Source: Novosphingobium sp. EMRT-2 (GTDB taxonomy: Bacteria > Pseudomonadota > Alphaproteobacteria > Sphingomonadales > Sphingomonadaceae). From it: a stretch of 64,000 nucleotides of DNA. The position numbers were made by a program, and so were the translations under genes. Shown in pieces: positions 54,180-62,984 of the stretch (the first letter of the stretch is position 1; each line of letters begins with the position of its first letter). The notes beneath the pieces are model-generated. The model saw only the letters and a list, made by a program, of their open reading frames with translations, was not told the DNA's origin and searched no databases. Location: the NCBI RefSeq assembly GCF_005145025.1, contig NZ_CP039695.1, positions 2,227,501-2,291,500 on the forward strand, in the 5' to 3' direction.

Positions 54180-54524
54180 ATGGCGCGCGTTACCGTCGAA
54201 GATTGCGTCGACAAGGTTCCCAACCGTTTCGATCTCGTCCTGCTGGCCGCCGAGCGCGCCCGCGCGATTTCGGGCGGCGCCGAGCTGACCGTTGACCGCG
54301 ACCGCGACAAGAACCCCGTGGTTGCCCTGCGCGAAATCGCGGACGAGACCGTTCGCCCGACCGTGCTCAAGGAAAACGTGATCCAGTCGCTCCAGCGCGT
54401 GCTGCCCGATGACGACGATGAAGTCGATGAAATCGGCTCGCTGTCGCAGTCGGCCGAAGCCCTGCGCATCACCGCCGCCGCGCCGGTGCGGAATACATCG
54501 CTCGGCGCCGACTACGACGGCTAA
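54180..54524 (+). CDS. rpoZ: RNA polymerase omega subunit
   Basis: This 114-residue omega subunit helps assemble beta' and is part of a ppGpp-binding site. It opens with [58 protein letters not shown], fully typical. The acidic C-terminal region ([15 protein letters not shown]) is longer than in E. coli. No spoT/rsh gene follows as in gammaproteobacteria; the 3' region is strongly structured. Confidence 0.96.
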   Translation: MARVTVEDCVDKVPNRFDLVLLAAERARAISGGAELTVDRDRDKNPVVALREIADETVRPTVLKENVIQSLQRVLPDDDDEVDEIGSLSQSAEALRITAAAPVRNTSLGADYDG

Positions 54525-54762
54525 GGCCAGCCGAAATTCAGCCCATGCCGGCCTGCGAACGGCACTTTTCTGCGCTTCCGGTGCTCACGTGCTTCAAGCA
54601 CGCTGCGCGCCGGTTCTCGAAAAGCACCATTCTCGGCGCGGCCTAACCTGAATTTCGACCGGCCTTCCGCAAGGCCCTGAATGAAAATCCTTTTTGGAGG
54701 CGCCGGGGATAAATTCTCGGCGCCTTCTTGCGTGGGGGGACGGCCGCCGCCACATTCCCTGT
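54525..54762 (+). other. Highly structured rpoZ 3' region, candidate non-coding RNA
   Basis: Two 17-nt arms (54525-54541 and 54648-54664) pair at 15 of 17 positions and start right after the rpoZ stop codon. The enclosed 106 nt hold three further hairpins: TGCCG/CGGCA, CGTGC-TTCAA-GCACG, and CGCGCCG/CGGCGCG. Beyond lie GGCCTT/AAGGCC (54661-54676) and GGCGCCG/CGGCGCC with a following TTCTTG near 54699-54730, a terminator-like end. I recognise no known RNA family in it. Confidence 0.5.
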
Positions 54763-57354
54763 ATGGCCAGTCCCCTGCCAGGAAGACGACACGGGACAGC
54801 CGGGGATGGTGTGGTCAAGGCGGTGCTTGGCCCGACCAACACCGGCAAGACCCATCTCGCGATCGAGCGGCTGTGCGCCCATTCCAGTGGCGCGATCGGC
54901 TTTCCGCTGCGCCTGCTGGCGCGCGAGGTCTATGACCGGGTCTGCGCGATCAAGGGCGCGGACCGCGTCGCGCTGATCACCGGCGAGGAGCGGATCGAAC
55001 CGAAGGACGCCCGCTGGCTGCTCTGCACCGCCGAAGCGATGCCATCGCGCCCCGATCTCGCCTTCGTCGCACTCGACGAAGCGCAGCTTTCCGCCGATCC
55101 CGAGCGCGGGCACGTGTTCACCGACCGGCTGCTGCATACGCGCGGACGCGAGGAAACCATGCTGCTGGGATCGGCCACGCTGGAGCCGATGGTCCGCGCG
55201 CTGGTGCCCGAAGCGGACGTGATCGGCCGGCCGCGCTTTTCCACGCTGAGCCATGTCGGCGCGAAGAAGCTCTCGCGCATTCCCCCGCGCAGCGCGATCG
55301 TCGCCTTCTCGGCCGAACAGGTCTATGCCATGGCCGAAATGCTGCGCCGCTTCCGGGGCGGCGCGGCAGTGGTCATGGGCGCGCTCAGCCCGCAGACGCG
55401 CAACGCCCAGGTGGCGATGTACCAGGCGGGCGAGGTCGACTACCTCGTCGCCACCGACGCGATCGGCATGGGCCTGAACCTCGATGTCCACCACGTCGCC
55501 TTCGCTGGCCTGTCCAAGTTCGACGGCCATCGCCAGCGGCGGCTGACCACGGCGGAAATGGCGCAGATCGCGGGCCGCGCCGGCCGCCACCAGCGCGACG
55601 GCACCTTCGGCACGCTGGCGGGCACGGGGGCGGGAACGGGCGGGCACGATCCCGAATTCACCCCCGAGGAAGTTTTCGCGATCGAGGAACACCGCTTCCC
55701 GCCGCTCACCCGCCTGTTCTGGCGCGAGGCGGAGCCGCGCTTCGATTCGCTGGCCACGCTGATTGCCGATCTGGAAAGCCCGCCGCCCCGGCCCGAACTG
55801 GCCACACCGCCGCAGGCGATCGATCTGGCCGTGCTGAAACGGCTGGCGGAGGAGCCGGATACCGCCGCCACGGTGCGCGGGCGCCGTTCGGTCCAGCGCT
55901 TCTGGGCAGCCTGTTCGCTGCCCGATTTCCGCCAGCAGGGCGCCGAAACCCATGCCCGCTTCGTCGCCCGACTGTGGCAGGATCTGCGCCACGGCTATCT
56001 GGGCGCGGACTACGTGGCGCAGGCGATCGCCGCGCTCGATAACCCGTCTGGCGATATCGACACGCTGCAGGGGCGCATCGCGGCGATCCGCAGCTGGTCC
56101 TACATCGCGCAGCGGCCCGACTGGGTGCTGGCGCGCGACGAGATGGCGGCGCGCGCCCGCGCCGTGGAAACGCGGCTGTCCGATGCGCTACACGCGCGCC
56201 TGACCGAACGCTTCGTCAACCGCCGCACCACGCTGCTGATGCGCAAGACCGGCGCTGACGCCGCGCTCCTGCCCGTCCGGCTCGACGAGGCGGGCGCGGT
56301 GCTGGTGGACGACGAGGCGATCGGTCACCTCGAAGGCTTCCGCTTCGTGGTCGATCCGCTGGCGCGCGCGGCGGATCGCAAGCTGCTGCTGGCGGCGGCG
56401 GAGCGACACTTGCCCGGCCTGCTGGGCACCCGCGCGCAGGCGCTGGTCCGCGATGCCGGAACGGCGGAGGGAATCACCCTCGCCGATGGCGCGCTGGGCT
56501 GGAACGGCATCACGGTGGCGCGGCTGGAAAAGGGCCGGACGCTGCTGGAGCCACGCATCCGGATCGACGCGGCGCTCGACCGGCTGAGTTCCCCGGTCCG
56601 ACAGGGCGTGGAAGCCGCGCTGGGCGAATGGCTGGCGCGCCATGGCGAGAAGCCGCTGGAACCCTTGCGCAAGATTGCCGAAGCCGGGCGCGATCCCGCC
56701 TCCGGACCGACGTTGCGGGCGCTGCTGCTGCAGCTGGTGGAAGGCGGCGGCGTGATGGCGCGCGCGGAGGCCGGGCTGGAGCGGCTCGACGATCGCCAGC
56801 GCGCCGCGCTGCGCGGGCTCGGCATCCGCGTGGGCGCGCTGGACCTTTACGTGCCGAGCGCGCTGCGGCCCGCCGCGATGACGCTGTGGAGCGCGCTGGC
56901 GCGCGTCTGGGGGCTGGACCACGATACGCCACCCGATGCCATGCAGCCCGTGATCCGGGGCGGTAGGGAGATACCGGTGGGCTATCGCACCGCCGGACCC
57001 CAGGCGATTCGGGTGGATCTAGCTGAAAAGCTGCTCCAGGCCGCCCACCGCGTGCGTGGAGCGGGAGGCGCGGCCGGGGGCAGGACGCGCCGCTTCGCGC
57101 TCGATCCGGCGCTGGCGCGGTCGATGGGACTGACCACCGCCGGCTACGCGGCGCTGCTGCGCGCGGCGGGCTTTCGCGCCTGGCCCCCACGCCCGCTGGC
57201 CGCAGGCGCCGCTGGGCCGCCCGCGCCGCCGCTGTGGGACTGGCGCCCCCCGCGCCCGCGCGAGGAACGCCGGCCCGAAGCCGTGCGCGCCCGGCCCGAC
57301 AGCGCCTTCGCCGCGCTGGCGCAATGGATGGCGGCCGAACCGGTGGGGCGCTGA
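54763..57354 (+). CDS. SUV3-like ATP-dependent RNA helicase
   Basis: This large helicase (863 residues) of the Ski2/SUV3 type is related to the mitochondrial degradosome helicase. Walker A GPTNTGKTHLA, DEAQL (motif II), LLGSATLEPM (motif III), VVMGALSPQTRNAQ, LVATDAIGMGLNL (motif V) and QIAGRAGRHQRDGTFG (motif VI) are all visible. A long C-terminal region with Arg-rich, disordered patches follows. The ATG at 54763 is the first in the conserved part; ribosome-site support is weak. It overlaps the S4 gene by one base (TGATG). Confidence 0.88.
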   Translation: MASPLPGRRHGTAGDGVVKAVLGPTNTGKTHLAIERLCAHSSGAIGFPLRLLAREVYDRVCAIKGADRVALITGEERIEPKDARWLLCTAEAMPSRPDLAFVALDEAQLSADPERGHVFTDRLLHTRGREETMLLGSATLEPMVRALVPEADVIGRPRFSTLSHVGAKKLSRIPPRSAIVAFSAEQVYAMAEMLRRFRGGAAVVMGALSPQTRNAQVAMYQAGEVDYLVATDAIGMGLNLDVHHVAFAGLSKFDGHRQRRLTTAEMAQIAGRAGRHQRDGTFGTLAGTGAGTGGHDPEFTPEEVFAIEEHRFPPLTRLFWREAEPRFDSLATLIADLESPPPRPELATPPQAIDLAVLKRLAEEPDTAATVRGRRSVQRFWAACSLPDFRQQGAETHARFVARLWQDLRHGYLGADYVAQAIAALDNPSGDIDTLQGRIAAIRSWSYIAQRPDWVLARDEMAARARAVETRLSDALHARLTERFVNRRTTLLMRKTGADAALLPVRLDEAGAVLVDDEAIGHLEGFRFVVDPLARAADRKLLLAAAERHLPGLLGTRAQALVRDAGTAEGITLADGALGWNGITVARLEKGRTLLEPRIRIDAALDRLSSPVRQGVEAALGEWLARHGEKPLEPLRKIAEAGRDPASGPTLRALLLQLVEGGGVMARAEAGLERLDDRQRAALRGLGIRVGALDLYVPSALRPAAMTLWSALARVWGLDHDTPPDAMQPVIRGGREIPVGYRTAGPQAIRVDLAEKLLQAAHRVRGAGGAAGGRTRRFALDPALARSMGLTTAGYAALLRAAGFRAWPPRPLAAGAAGPPAPPLWDWRPPRPREERRPEAVRARPDSAFAALAQWMAAEPVGR

Positions 57355-57656
57355 TGGCCGCCGGGCTGCGGATCGACAAGCTGCTGTGGTTCCTGCGCCT
57401 CGCCAAAACGCGCACGCTGGCGCAGGATTGGGCGCAGGCGGGGCACATCCGGCTCAACGGGCGGCGCGTGGAGCGCGCGCACCAGGGCGTCTCCGCCGGC
57501 GATATTCTCGTCGTTCCGCTGGGTTCGGCGGTGCGCGTGATCGAGATTCTGGCGCTTCCGGAGCGCCGAGGCCCCGCTCCCGAAGCACAAGCATGCTATC
57601 GGGTGCTTGACGATAGGCCCACCTCGCCTCTAGCACGGCCCGAAACGCGTACCTGA
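57354..57656 (+). CDS. S4-domain RNA-binding protein (Hsp15-like)
   Basis: This 100-residue protein is mainly one S4 domain ([53 protein letters not shown]), as in Hsp15, which binds free 50S subunits with nascent chains. The start ATG uses the last base of the helicase stop. Its placement with an RNA helicase suggests RNA quality control, which is inference. Confidence 0.92.
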   Translation: MAAGLRIDKLLWFLRLAKTRTLAQDWAQAGHIRLNGRRVERAHQGVSAGDILVVPLGSAVRVIEILALPERRGPAPEAQACYRVLDDRPTSPLARPETRT

Positions 57657-57670
57657 GGGAAAATCACGCC

Positions 57671-58009
57671 ATGACTTATGTTGTGACCGACGCCTGCATC
57701 CGCTGCAAGTTCATGGACTGCGTCGAGGTCTGCCCGGTGGACTGCTTCTACGAGGGCGAGAACATGCTCGTGATCAACCCCAGCGAGTGCATCGACTGCG
57801 GCGTGTGCGAGCCGGAATGCCCCGCCGAAGCGATCCTGCCCGATACCGAGAGCGGGTTGGAACAGTGGCTTGAGCTGAACGCCAAGTATTCGGCGGAATG
57901 GCCGAACATCACCGCCAAGAAGGATGCGCCGGCCGACGCCGACGAGCACAAGGGCGAAGAAGGCAAGTTCGACAAGTACTTCTCGGCCGAACCCGGCGAA
58001 GGCGACTGA
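57671..58009 (+). CDS. fdxA: Seven-iron ferredoxin FdxA
   Basis: This 112-residue ferredoxin has an N-terminal [3Fe-4S] site ([17 protein letters not shown]) and a [4Fe-4S] site ([12 protein letters not shown]), with the acidic C-terminal tail common in alphaproteobacterial FdxA. It begins 14 bp after the S4 gene, so it may share a transcript. It is a low-potential electron carrier; the partner is unknown. Confidence 0.95.
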   Translation: MTYVVTDACIRCKFMDCVEVCPVDCFYEGENMLVINPSECIDCGVCEPECPAEAILPDTESGLEQWLELNAKYSAEWPNITAKKDAPADADEHKGEEGKFDKYFSAEPGEGD

Positions 58010-58084
58010 TCCGGCGGGGCGATTGATCCGGGGCGACTGATCCGCTGATCCGCCCCGTAACCGCCCCAATTCGGGACTGATCCG
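58007..58084. repeat. Cluster of short direct repeats after fdxA
   Basis: TGATCCG occurs five times in 78 bp (58007, 58024, 58038, 58046, 58078), and the 13-bp unit GGCGACTGATCCG occurs twice exactly (58001-58013 and 58032-58044). A CCCCGCGC/GCGCGGGG hairpin follows at 58099-58120. The repeats overlap the end of fdxA and may reflect local slippage. Confidence 0.7.
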
Positions 58085-58172
58085 AATCAGACTGAAATCC
58101 CCGCGCCATCGCGCGCGGGGAATATTACGTTCCGCCCCGAATAAGGAAAAACCTCGCGGGGGTCGGAACGAA

Positions 58173-58445
58173 ATGCCTGAAATCGCAATCTATGCGGGAA
58201 TCGCTTTCCTGTCGGCGACAGTGGGCTTCTTTGCGGGCGCGTTGCTGGCAACGTCCAAGATTGCCTTCCTCGAAAATCGCGTTTCGGTGACCGAGCACGA
58301 AGTGGAAAGACTCGCCGCGCGGGCCGAAGCGCTGATCCTGGCGCTAAGGCAGATCGCCACGCTGCCCGAGGATCGGGCCAGCCACGACCCTTCCAACCCG
58401 TCGGCAGCGGGAATCGCCAAAACGACGCTGCACGCGCTTCGCTGA
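58173..58445 (+). CDS. Small membrane-anchored coiled-coil protein
   Basis: This 90-residue protein has an N-terminal membrane helix (AIYAGIAFLSATVGFFAGALLA) and a helical, coiled-coil-like segment (FLENRVSVTEHEVERLAARAEALILALRQI). A short tail follows. The family is not recognised. The ATG at 58173 follows GGGGGTCGG. Codon use fits a real gene, but as a short unknown it is less certain than its neighbours. Confidence 0.7.
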   Translation: MPEIAIYAGIAFLSATVGFFAGALLATSKIAFLENRVSVTEHEVERLAARAEALILALRQIATLPEDRASHDPSNPSAAGIAKTTLHALR

Positions 58446-58731
58446 CGTAGCGTCAAGCCCGCCCCCGACGGCGGAACGAACAAGGATCGGTGGAGATTCT
58501 CCGCCGGGACTGGAAATTTTCCACAAAAACGTTATATACTCGCATGTGCGGCATGGTCCCGGCCATGCGTCGCATTTCACGAAGATAAGGCAGGACACAA
58601 AGGCAGCACAAAAAAGGGGTCGCAGACCGCTTGTTGAGGGCCGCCCGCGAAGCAATGCGGGCATCGGGCGCAATACGCGCACCGGGGCCTCTTCCGCCGC
58701 CACATCCTAGCCCGTGTCGAAAGGGTAACCA
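58446..58731. promoter_or_regulatory. Leader region upstream of carD
   Basis: The 286 bp contain a perfect palindrome TGGAAA-T-TTTCCA (58511-58523) followed 11 bp later by TATACT (58535-58540), a good -10 box. The stretch 58505-58545 is AT-rich for this genome. After it come about 190 bp before the carD start, including the hairpin CCCGC/GCGGG near 58647-58664, so carD probably has a long leader. No further gene is seen. Confidence 0.45.
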
Positions 58732-59256
58732 ATGGCAGCCAAGGCTCTTGCCTTCGATGTTGGGGATTACGTCGTCTATCCGAAGCACGGCGTCGGCCGG
58801 GTGGTCGAACTGCAGAACGAAGAAATCGCCGGAATGACGCTGGAGCTTTACGTGCTCCGTTTCGAGAAGGAACGCATGACGCTGCGCGTTCCTGTGAACA
58901 AGGTCGAAGCCATCGGCATGCGCAAGCTGTCTTCGGACAAGACGCTGCGCGAAGCGCTGGATACGCTGAAGGGCAAGCCCAAGGTCAAGCGCACCATGTG
59001 GTCGCGCCGGGCGCAGGAATACGAAGCCAAGATCAATTCGGGCGATCTCGTTTCGATCGCGGAAGTCACGCGCGACCTGTTCCGCGCCGACGACCAGCCG
59101 GAACAGAGCTATTCCGAACGCCAGATCTTCGAAGCGGCCTCTTCCCGCCTCGCCCGCGAACTGGCGGCGATGGAAAAGACCGACGAACCGGCCGCGCTCA
59201 AGAAGATCCTCGCGATCCTGAACGAGTACGCGCCGAAGTATTACGAAACCGCCTGA
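58732..59256 (+). CDS. carD: CarD/CdnL-family transcription factor
   Basis: This 174-residue protein has the RNA-polymerase-interacting domain (FDVGDYVVYPKHGVGRVVELQNEEIAGMTLELYVLRFEKERMTLRVPVNKVEAIGMR) and a helical DNA-binding C-terminal domain (KRTMWSRRAQEYEAKINSGDLVSIAEVTRDL). CarD stabilises the open promoter complex, often at rRNA and growth genes. A strong terminator follows at 59307. Co-location with fdxA is common in alphaproteobacteria. Confidence 0.95.
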   Translation: MAAKALAFDVGDYVVYPKHGVGRVVELQNEEIAGMTLELYVLRFEKERMTLRVPVNKVEAIGMRKLSSDKTLREALDTLKGKPKVKRTMWSRRAQEYEAKINSGDLVSIAEVTRDLFRADDQPEQSYSERQIFEAASSRLARELAAMEKTDEPAALKKILAILNEYAPKYYETA

Positions 59257-59306
59257 CGCCACGGTCCGGGCCGCACGGTCCGGCCGGGTTTCATGCCCGT
59301 TTCCCC

Positions 59307-59340
59307 AAAAGGGGTCGCCGGGAAGCCGGCGGCCCCTTTT
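59307..59340 (+). terminator. Strong hairpin terminator after carD
   Basis: AAAAGGGG-T-CGCCGG pairs with CCGGCG-G-CCCCTTTT around GAAG, a 15-bp stem with one wobble. It starts 51 bp after the carD stop, and its symmetric A/T ends could make it work both ways. Confidence 0.85.
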
Positions 59341-59456
59341 GCGTTGCCGCGCTCGCGTCGTCCAGATGCCGATGCGCGCCGACGAGCGACATGGCCACCG
59401 GCGATCGGAGTGTAGTATGCAGGCAATACACATTCCCTCCCGGTGGAGAAGATCGC

Positions 59457-60200
59457 ATGTTCGCCAATCTTGCCCGTGCCCTGACGGGCGTAGCCGCCGT
59501 CGGTCTGAGCGCCGCGCTGGCCGGCTGTTCGTCCGACGCGCGCGTCACGATCGATGGTGTCCGCGGCGTGCCGCTGGCGGAGCTGGACACCTCGGGCAAG
59601 GCGCCCGACACGATCACCCTGCTCGGCCCCGATACCGTCCACGTTACCGGCGGGGACCGGCTGGCGATTACCGTCGATGGCGATCCGGCGATCCGGGACC
59701 AGCTCCGCTTCACCCTGAAGGACGGCAACCTCGGCATCACACGCGAAAAGCACGGGTTCGGCCAAGGCGGCACCGTGACCATCAACGTGGTCGTTCCGCC
59801 GTTGCAGGGGATCGTGCTGATGGGCTCGGGCACTGTCCAAAGCGACGCGCTGCACGGCGAGGACGCCAGAGTCGTCATTGCCGGCTCCGGAAGCGTGGAT
59901 AGCACCCGCGTCGATGTCGGCACGCTCAAGGTCGACGTACTGGGTCCGGGCACCGTGCGGGCCGCCGGCCATGCCAGGAACCTGGCGCTGACCATCGGCG
60001 GATCGGGCAATGCCGATCTTTCCGGCCTCTCGGTCGATGCGGCGAAGGCCGACGTCGCCGGGTCGGGTAGCGGCCGGTTCGCGTCGGACGGTACCGTGGA
60101 TGCCTCGATCCTGGGCAGCGGCGACATCCACGTGCGCGGGCGCGCGACCTGCACGGTCAAGACGATGGGTTCGGGCAAGCTGGTCTGCGAAGCTGCCTGA
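59457..60200 (+). CDS. DUF2807 (head-GIN) lipoprotein
   Basis: This 247-residue predicted lipoprotein has the lipobox ALAGC at about residue 24. The mature part is a repeating beta-helix with GSG turns (LMGSGTVQSD, IAGSGSVDST, VLGPGTVRAA, IGGSGNADLS, VAGSGSGRFA, ILGSGDIHV), the DUF2807 layout. Such proteins are periplasmic or outer-membrane attached and of unknown role. The ATG at 59457 follows GGTGGAG. It is monocistronic and converges with the Sua5 gene. Confidence 0.9.
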   Translation: MFANLARALTGVAAVGLSAALAGCSSDARVTIDGVRGVPLAELDTSGKAPDTITLLGPDTVHVTGGDRLAITVDGDPAIRDQLRFTLKDGNLGITREKHGFGQGGTVTINVVVPPLQGIVLMGSGTVQSDALHGEDARVVIAGSGSVDSTRVDVGTLKVDVLGPGTVRAAGHARNLALTIGGSGNADLSGLSVDAAKADVAGSGSGRFASDGTVDASILGSGDIHVRGRATCTVKTMGSGKLVCEAA

Positions 60201-60236
60201 AACCAGCCCGCCTTTAACCGGGCCCCTTTAGGGCGT

Positions 60237-61205
60237 TCAGGCGGCGGCGCGGCGCAGCCGGTCGTTGATGGCGACGCCGATGCCCCGGTCGGGGATCGGC
60301 GCCACGGCGATGCGGGGCCGCGCATCGTCCGCGGCCAGGTGCAGGCAGGCGTAGAGCCGGGCCGCCGCTTCGGCGAGATCGCCGGCGCGCGACAGCGAGA
60401 CATCGCCGGCAACCGCGCCGAAGCCGATCAGGAATTCGTCCGGCTCCGCGTCCGGCGCGTCGAGGCGGACGGGCTTGCCCGGCGCATAGTGGCTGGCCAA
60501 TTGCCCCGGCGCCTCGATCCCACCGCGATCCCGCGCGCGGCCGGCATGCTCTTCGCCCAGCACTGCTGCGATCCGCGCCTCCTCGATCGGGCCGGGCCGC
60601 AGGATCGCCCACGAACCGTCCGCGCGCAGGCCGACAATGGTCGATTCGATCCCCTGCGCCGTCTCTCCCCAGTCGAGAATCAGGCCCACTCGATCCCCCA
60701 GCGAGGCGCGCACGTGCGCCGCGCTGGTGGGACTGATCGCGCCGCTGCGATTCGCCGAGGGCGCGGCGAGCGGCAGGTCGCTTTCGCGCAGCAGCGCCTG
60801 CATCACCGGATGCGCGGGGCAGCGCAGCGCAACCGTGGGCAGGCCCGCACTGACCGCCATGGCAAGCGGCGCACCGGGCAGACGCGGCAGCACCATCGTC
60901 AACGCGCCCGGCCAGAACGCGGCGGCGAGCGCCTCGGCCCGGTCGTCGAAGGCGGCGAGCGCCCTTGCCGCTACGGCATCGGGAACATGGACGATCAGCG
61001 GGTTGAAATCGGGGCGGCCCTTGGCGCGGTAGATGCCCGCCACGGCGGCATCGTCGTCGGCCCGGGCGGCAAGGCCATAGACGGTTTCGGTGGGCACGGC
61101 GACCGTTCCCCCCGCCGCCAGCAGCCGCGCCGCCTCGGCGATGCCGGCGGCATCGGCCCTGCGCAGGTTGCCCGGCCCGTCGTGGGAAATCTTTGTGCCG
61201 TCCAT
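60237..61205 (-). CDS. Threonylcarbamoyl-AMP synthase (TsaC/Sua5, long form)
   Basis: This enzyme makes threonylcarbamoyl-AMP for the t6A37 tRNA modification. The 322-residue protein has the YrdC domain (AAGGTVAVPTETVYGLAARA, IYRAKGRPDFNPLIVHV, FWPGALTMVLPR, APSANRSGAISPT, STIVGL) and a C-terminal Sua5 domain after the linker APGQLASHYAPGKPV. The long form is usual in alphaproteobacteria. It is divergent from the acyl-CoA dehydrogenase gene. Confidence 0.95.
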   Translation of the reverse strand: MDGTKISHDGPGNLRRADAAGIAEAARLLAAGGTVAVPTETVYGLAARADDDAAVAGIYRAKGRPDFNPLIVHVPDAVAARALAAFDDRAEALAAAFWPGALTMVLPRLPGAPLAMAVSAGLPTVALRCPAHPVMQALLRESDLPLAAPSANRSGAISPTSAAHVRASLGDRVGLILDWGETAQGIESTIVGLRADGSWAILRPGPIEEARIAAVLGEEHAGRARDRGGIEAPGQLASHYAPGKPVRLDAPDAEPDEFLIGFGAVAGDVSLSRAGDLAEAAARLYACLHLAADDARPRIAVAPIPDRGIGVAINDRLRRAAA

Positions 61206-61265
61206 GCCTTGCCGCTATAGCGCGCGCCACGCTCTGCCAAGGAAAACCAAGCGAGGGGAACTGCG

Positions 61266-62984
61266 ATGGATTTCACGCCACCCACCACCGACCAGGTGCT
61301 TGCCCTGCGCGTCAGCGCCGGCATCGAGGAACTCGCGGCGCATGAACGCTTCGAGGCTGCCAGCCCCGATCTGGTGGAAGCCATCGTGGAAGGCATCGGC
61401 GCGCTGGCGGCGGGCGAATGGGCGCCGCTCAACCGCCTGGGCGATACCGAGGGCGCGAAGTGGAACGACGGCGCGGTGACGCTGCCGGCCGGCTTTGCCG
61501 ACGCCTACCGCGCGTTCGTCGAGCAGGGCTGGAACTCGATCGCCGGGCCGGTCGATCACGGCGGACAGGGTCTGCCCTTCGCGCTGGCGACTTGCGTGCT
61601 CGAGACGCTGGGCGCGGCCAACATGGGCTTCGCCCTGCTGCCAATGCTCACCGTCGGCGCGATCGAGGCACTGGATCACCACGGCAGCGAAGCGCAGAAA
61701 GCGCTCTATCTTCCCAAGCTGGTCAGCGGCGAATGGTCGGGCACGATGAACCTGACCGAGCCGCAGGCCGGGTCCGACGTGGGCGCGCTGCGCAGCACCG
61801 CGGTGCCGATCACCGAAGGCCCGCACGCCGGCAAGTACCGCATCGCCGGCACCAAGATCTTCATCACCTTCGGCGAGCATGATCTGGCCGAAAACATCAT
61901 TCACCTCGTCCTCGCCCGCACGCCCGGCGCGCCGGCGGGCACGCGCGGCATCTCGCTGTTCATCGTGCCCAAGTTCCACGTCAACGCCGACGGCACCCCC
62001 GGCGAACGCAACGACGTGCGCTGCGTCTCGATCGAGCACAAGCTCGGCATCCACGCCTCCCCCACCTGCGTCATGTCCTATGGCGACCACGGCGAATGCA
62101 TCGGCGAGCTGGTGGGCCACGAGAACGAGGGCCTGAAGGCCATGTTCACGATGATGAATTCGGCGCGCATCAACGTCGGCAGCCAGGGCGTCCAGATCGC
62201 CGAGCGCGCCTATCAGCAGGCGCGGGCCTATGCGCGCGATCGCGTGCAGTCCGCCCGGGCCGGCGCGGCGGACAAGACGCCGGTGGCGATCATCGAGCAC
62301 CCCGACGTGCGGCGGATGCTGCTGCGCATGCGCGCGCTGACCGAAGGCGCGCGCGCGCTGCTCTACTACACCGCCGGCCAGATCGACCGCGGGACGCTGG
62401 GCAACGCAGCCGCGCAGAAGCGGGCGGAAGTGCTGGTGCCCATGCTCAAGGCCTGGGGCACCGATGTCGGCTGCGAGGTGACCAGTCTGGGCGTGCAGGT
62501 CCACGGCGGCATGGGCTTCATCGAGGAAACCGGCGCCGCGCAGCACTATCGCGACGCGCGCATCGCCCCGATCTACGAAGGCACCAACGGCATCCAGGCC
62601 GCCGACCTCGTCACCCGCAAACTGGGTTACGACAACGGCGGCGTGCTGCAGGCGCTGATGGCCGACATCATCGCGGAAATGGAAGACGTACCCGAAGTCG
62701 CCGCACTGGCGAGGGACGTGGCCGCGATCGCCACTTGGATGACCACCAGCGCCACGCTGGATGACCGGCTGGCCGGCAGCGTGCCGTTCACCACGATGTG
62801 CGCGGCGGCCGTGGCCGGCTGGCAGCTTGCCCGCCAGGCGCGGGCCACGGGCGATGACGCCAAGACGGCGGTGACGATGTTCTTCAACCGCACGATCGTG
62901 CCCGAAATGCGCGGCCTTGGCTCGGCAGCCATGGCGGGCGCGGCGCTGGTCTATCAGCTGGATACCGACGCGCTGCTGGCATGA
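61266..62984 (+). CDS. Acyl-CoA dehydrogenase (DmdC/FadE-like)
   Basis: This 572-residue FAD-dependent acyl-CoA dehydrogenase has the FAD/substrate block MNLTEPQAGSDVGALR and later VHGGMGFIEETGAAQHYRDARIAPIYEGTNGIQAADL. The latter places the catalytic Glu in the IYEGTN region. A C-terminal extra helical domain matches the DmdC-type group, though specificity cannot be assigned. The ATG at 61266 follows GAGGGG. It overlaps the DUF815 ATPase gene by 4 bp. Confidence 0.93.
   Translation: MDFTPPTTDQVLALRVSAGIEELAAHERFEAASPDLVEAIVEGIGALAAGEWAPLNRLGDTEGAKWNDGAVTLPAGFADAYRAFVEQGWNSIAGPVDHGGQGLPFALATCVLETLGAANMGFALLPMLTVGAIEALDHHGSEAQKALYLPKLVSGEWSGTMNLTEPQAGSDVGALRSTAVPITEGPHAGKYRIAGTKIFITFGEHDLAENIIHLVLARTPGAPAGTRGISLFIVPKFHVNADGTPGERNDVRCVSIEHKLGIHASPTCVMSYGDHGECIGELVGHENEGLKAMFTMMNSARINVGSQGVQIAERAYQQARAYARDRVQSARAGAADKTPVAIIEHPDVRRMLLRMRALTEGARALLYYTAGQIDRGTLGNAAAQKRAEVLVPMLKAWGTDVGCEVTSLGVQVHGGMGFIEETGAAQHYRDARIAPIYEGTNGIQAADLVTRKLGYDNGGVLQALMADIIAEMEDVPEVAALARDVAAIATWMTTSATLDDRLAGSVPFTTMCAAAVAGWQLARQARATGDDAKTAVTMFFNRTIVPEMRGLGSAAMAGAALVYQLDTDALLA

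Noticed and set aside
54525..54664. The rpoZ 3' structured region as tmRNA, SRP RNA or 6S RNA
   Set aside because: There is no T-arm sequence, no tag-peptide frame and no SRP apical-loop motif. The 6S-like closing stem alone is not enough, so it is left unnamed.
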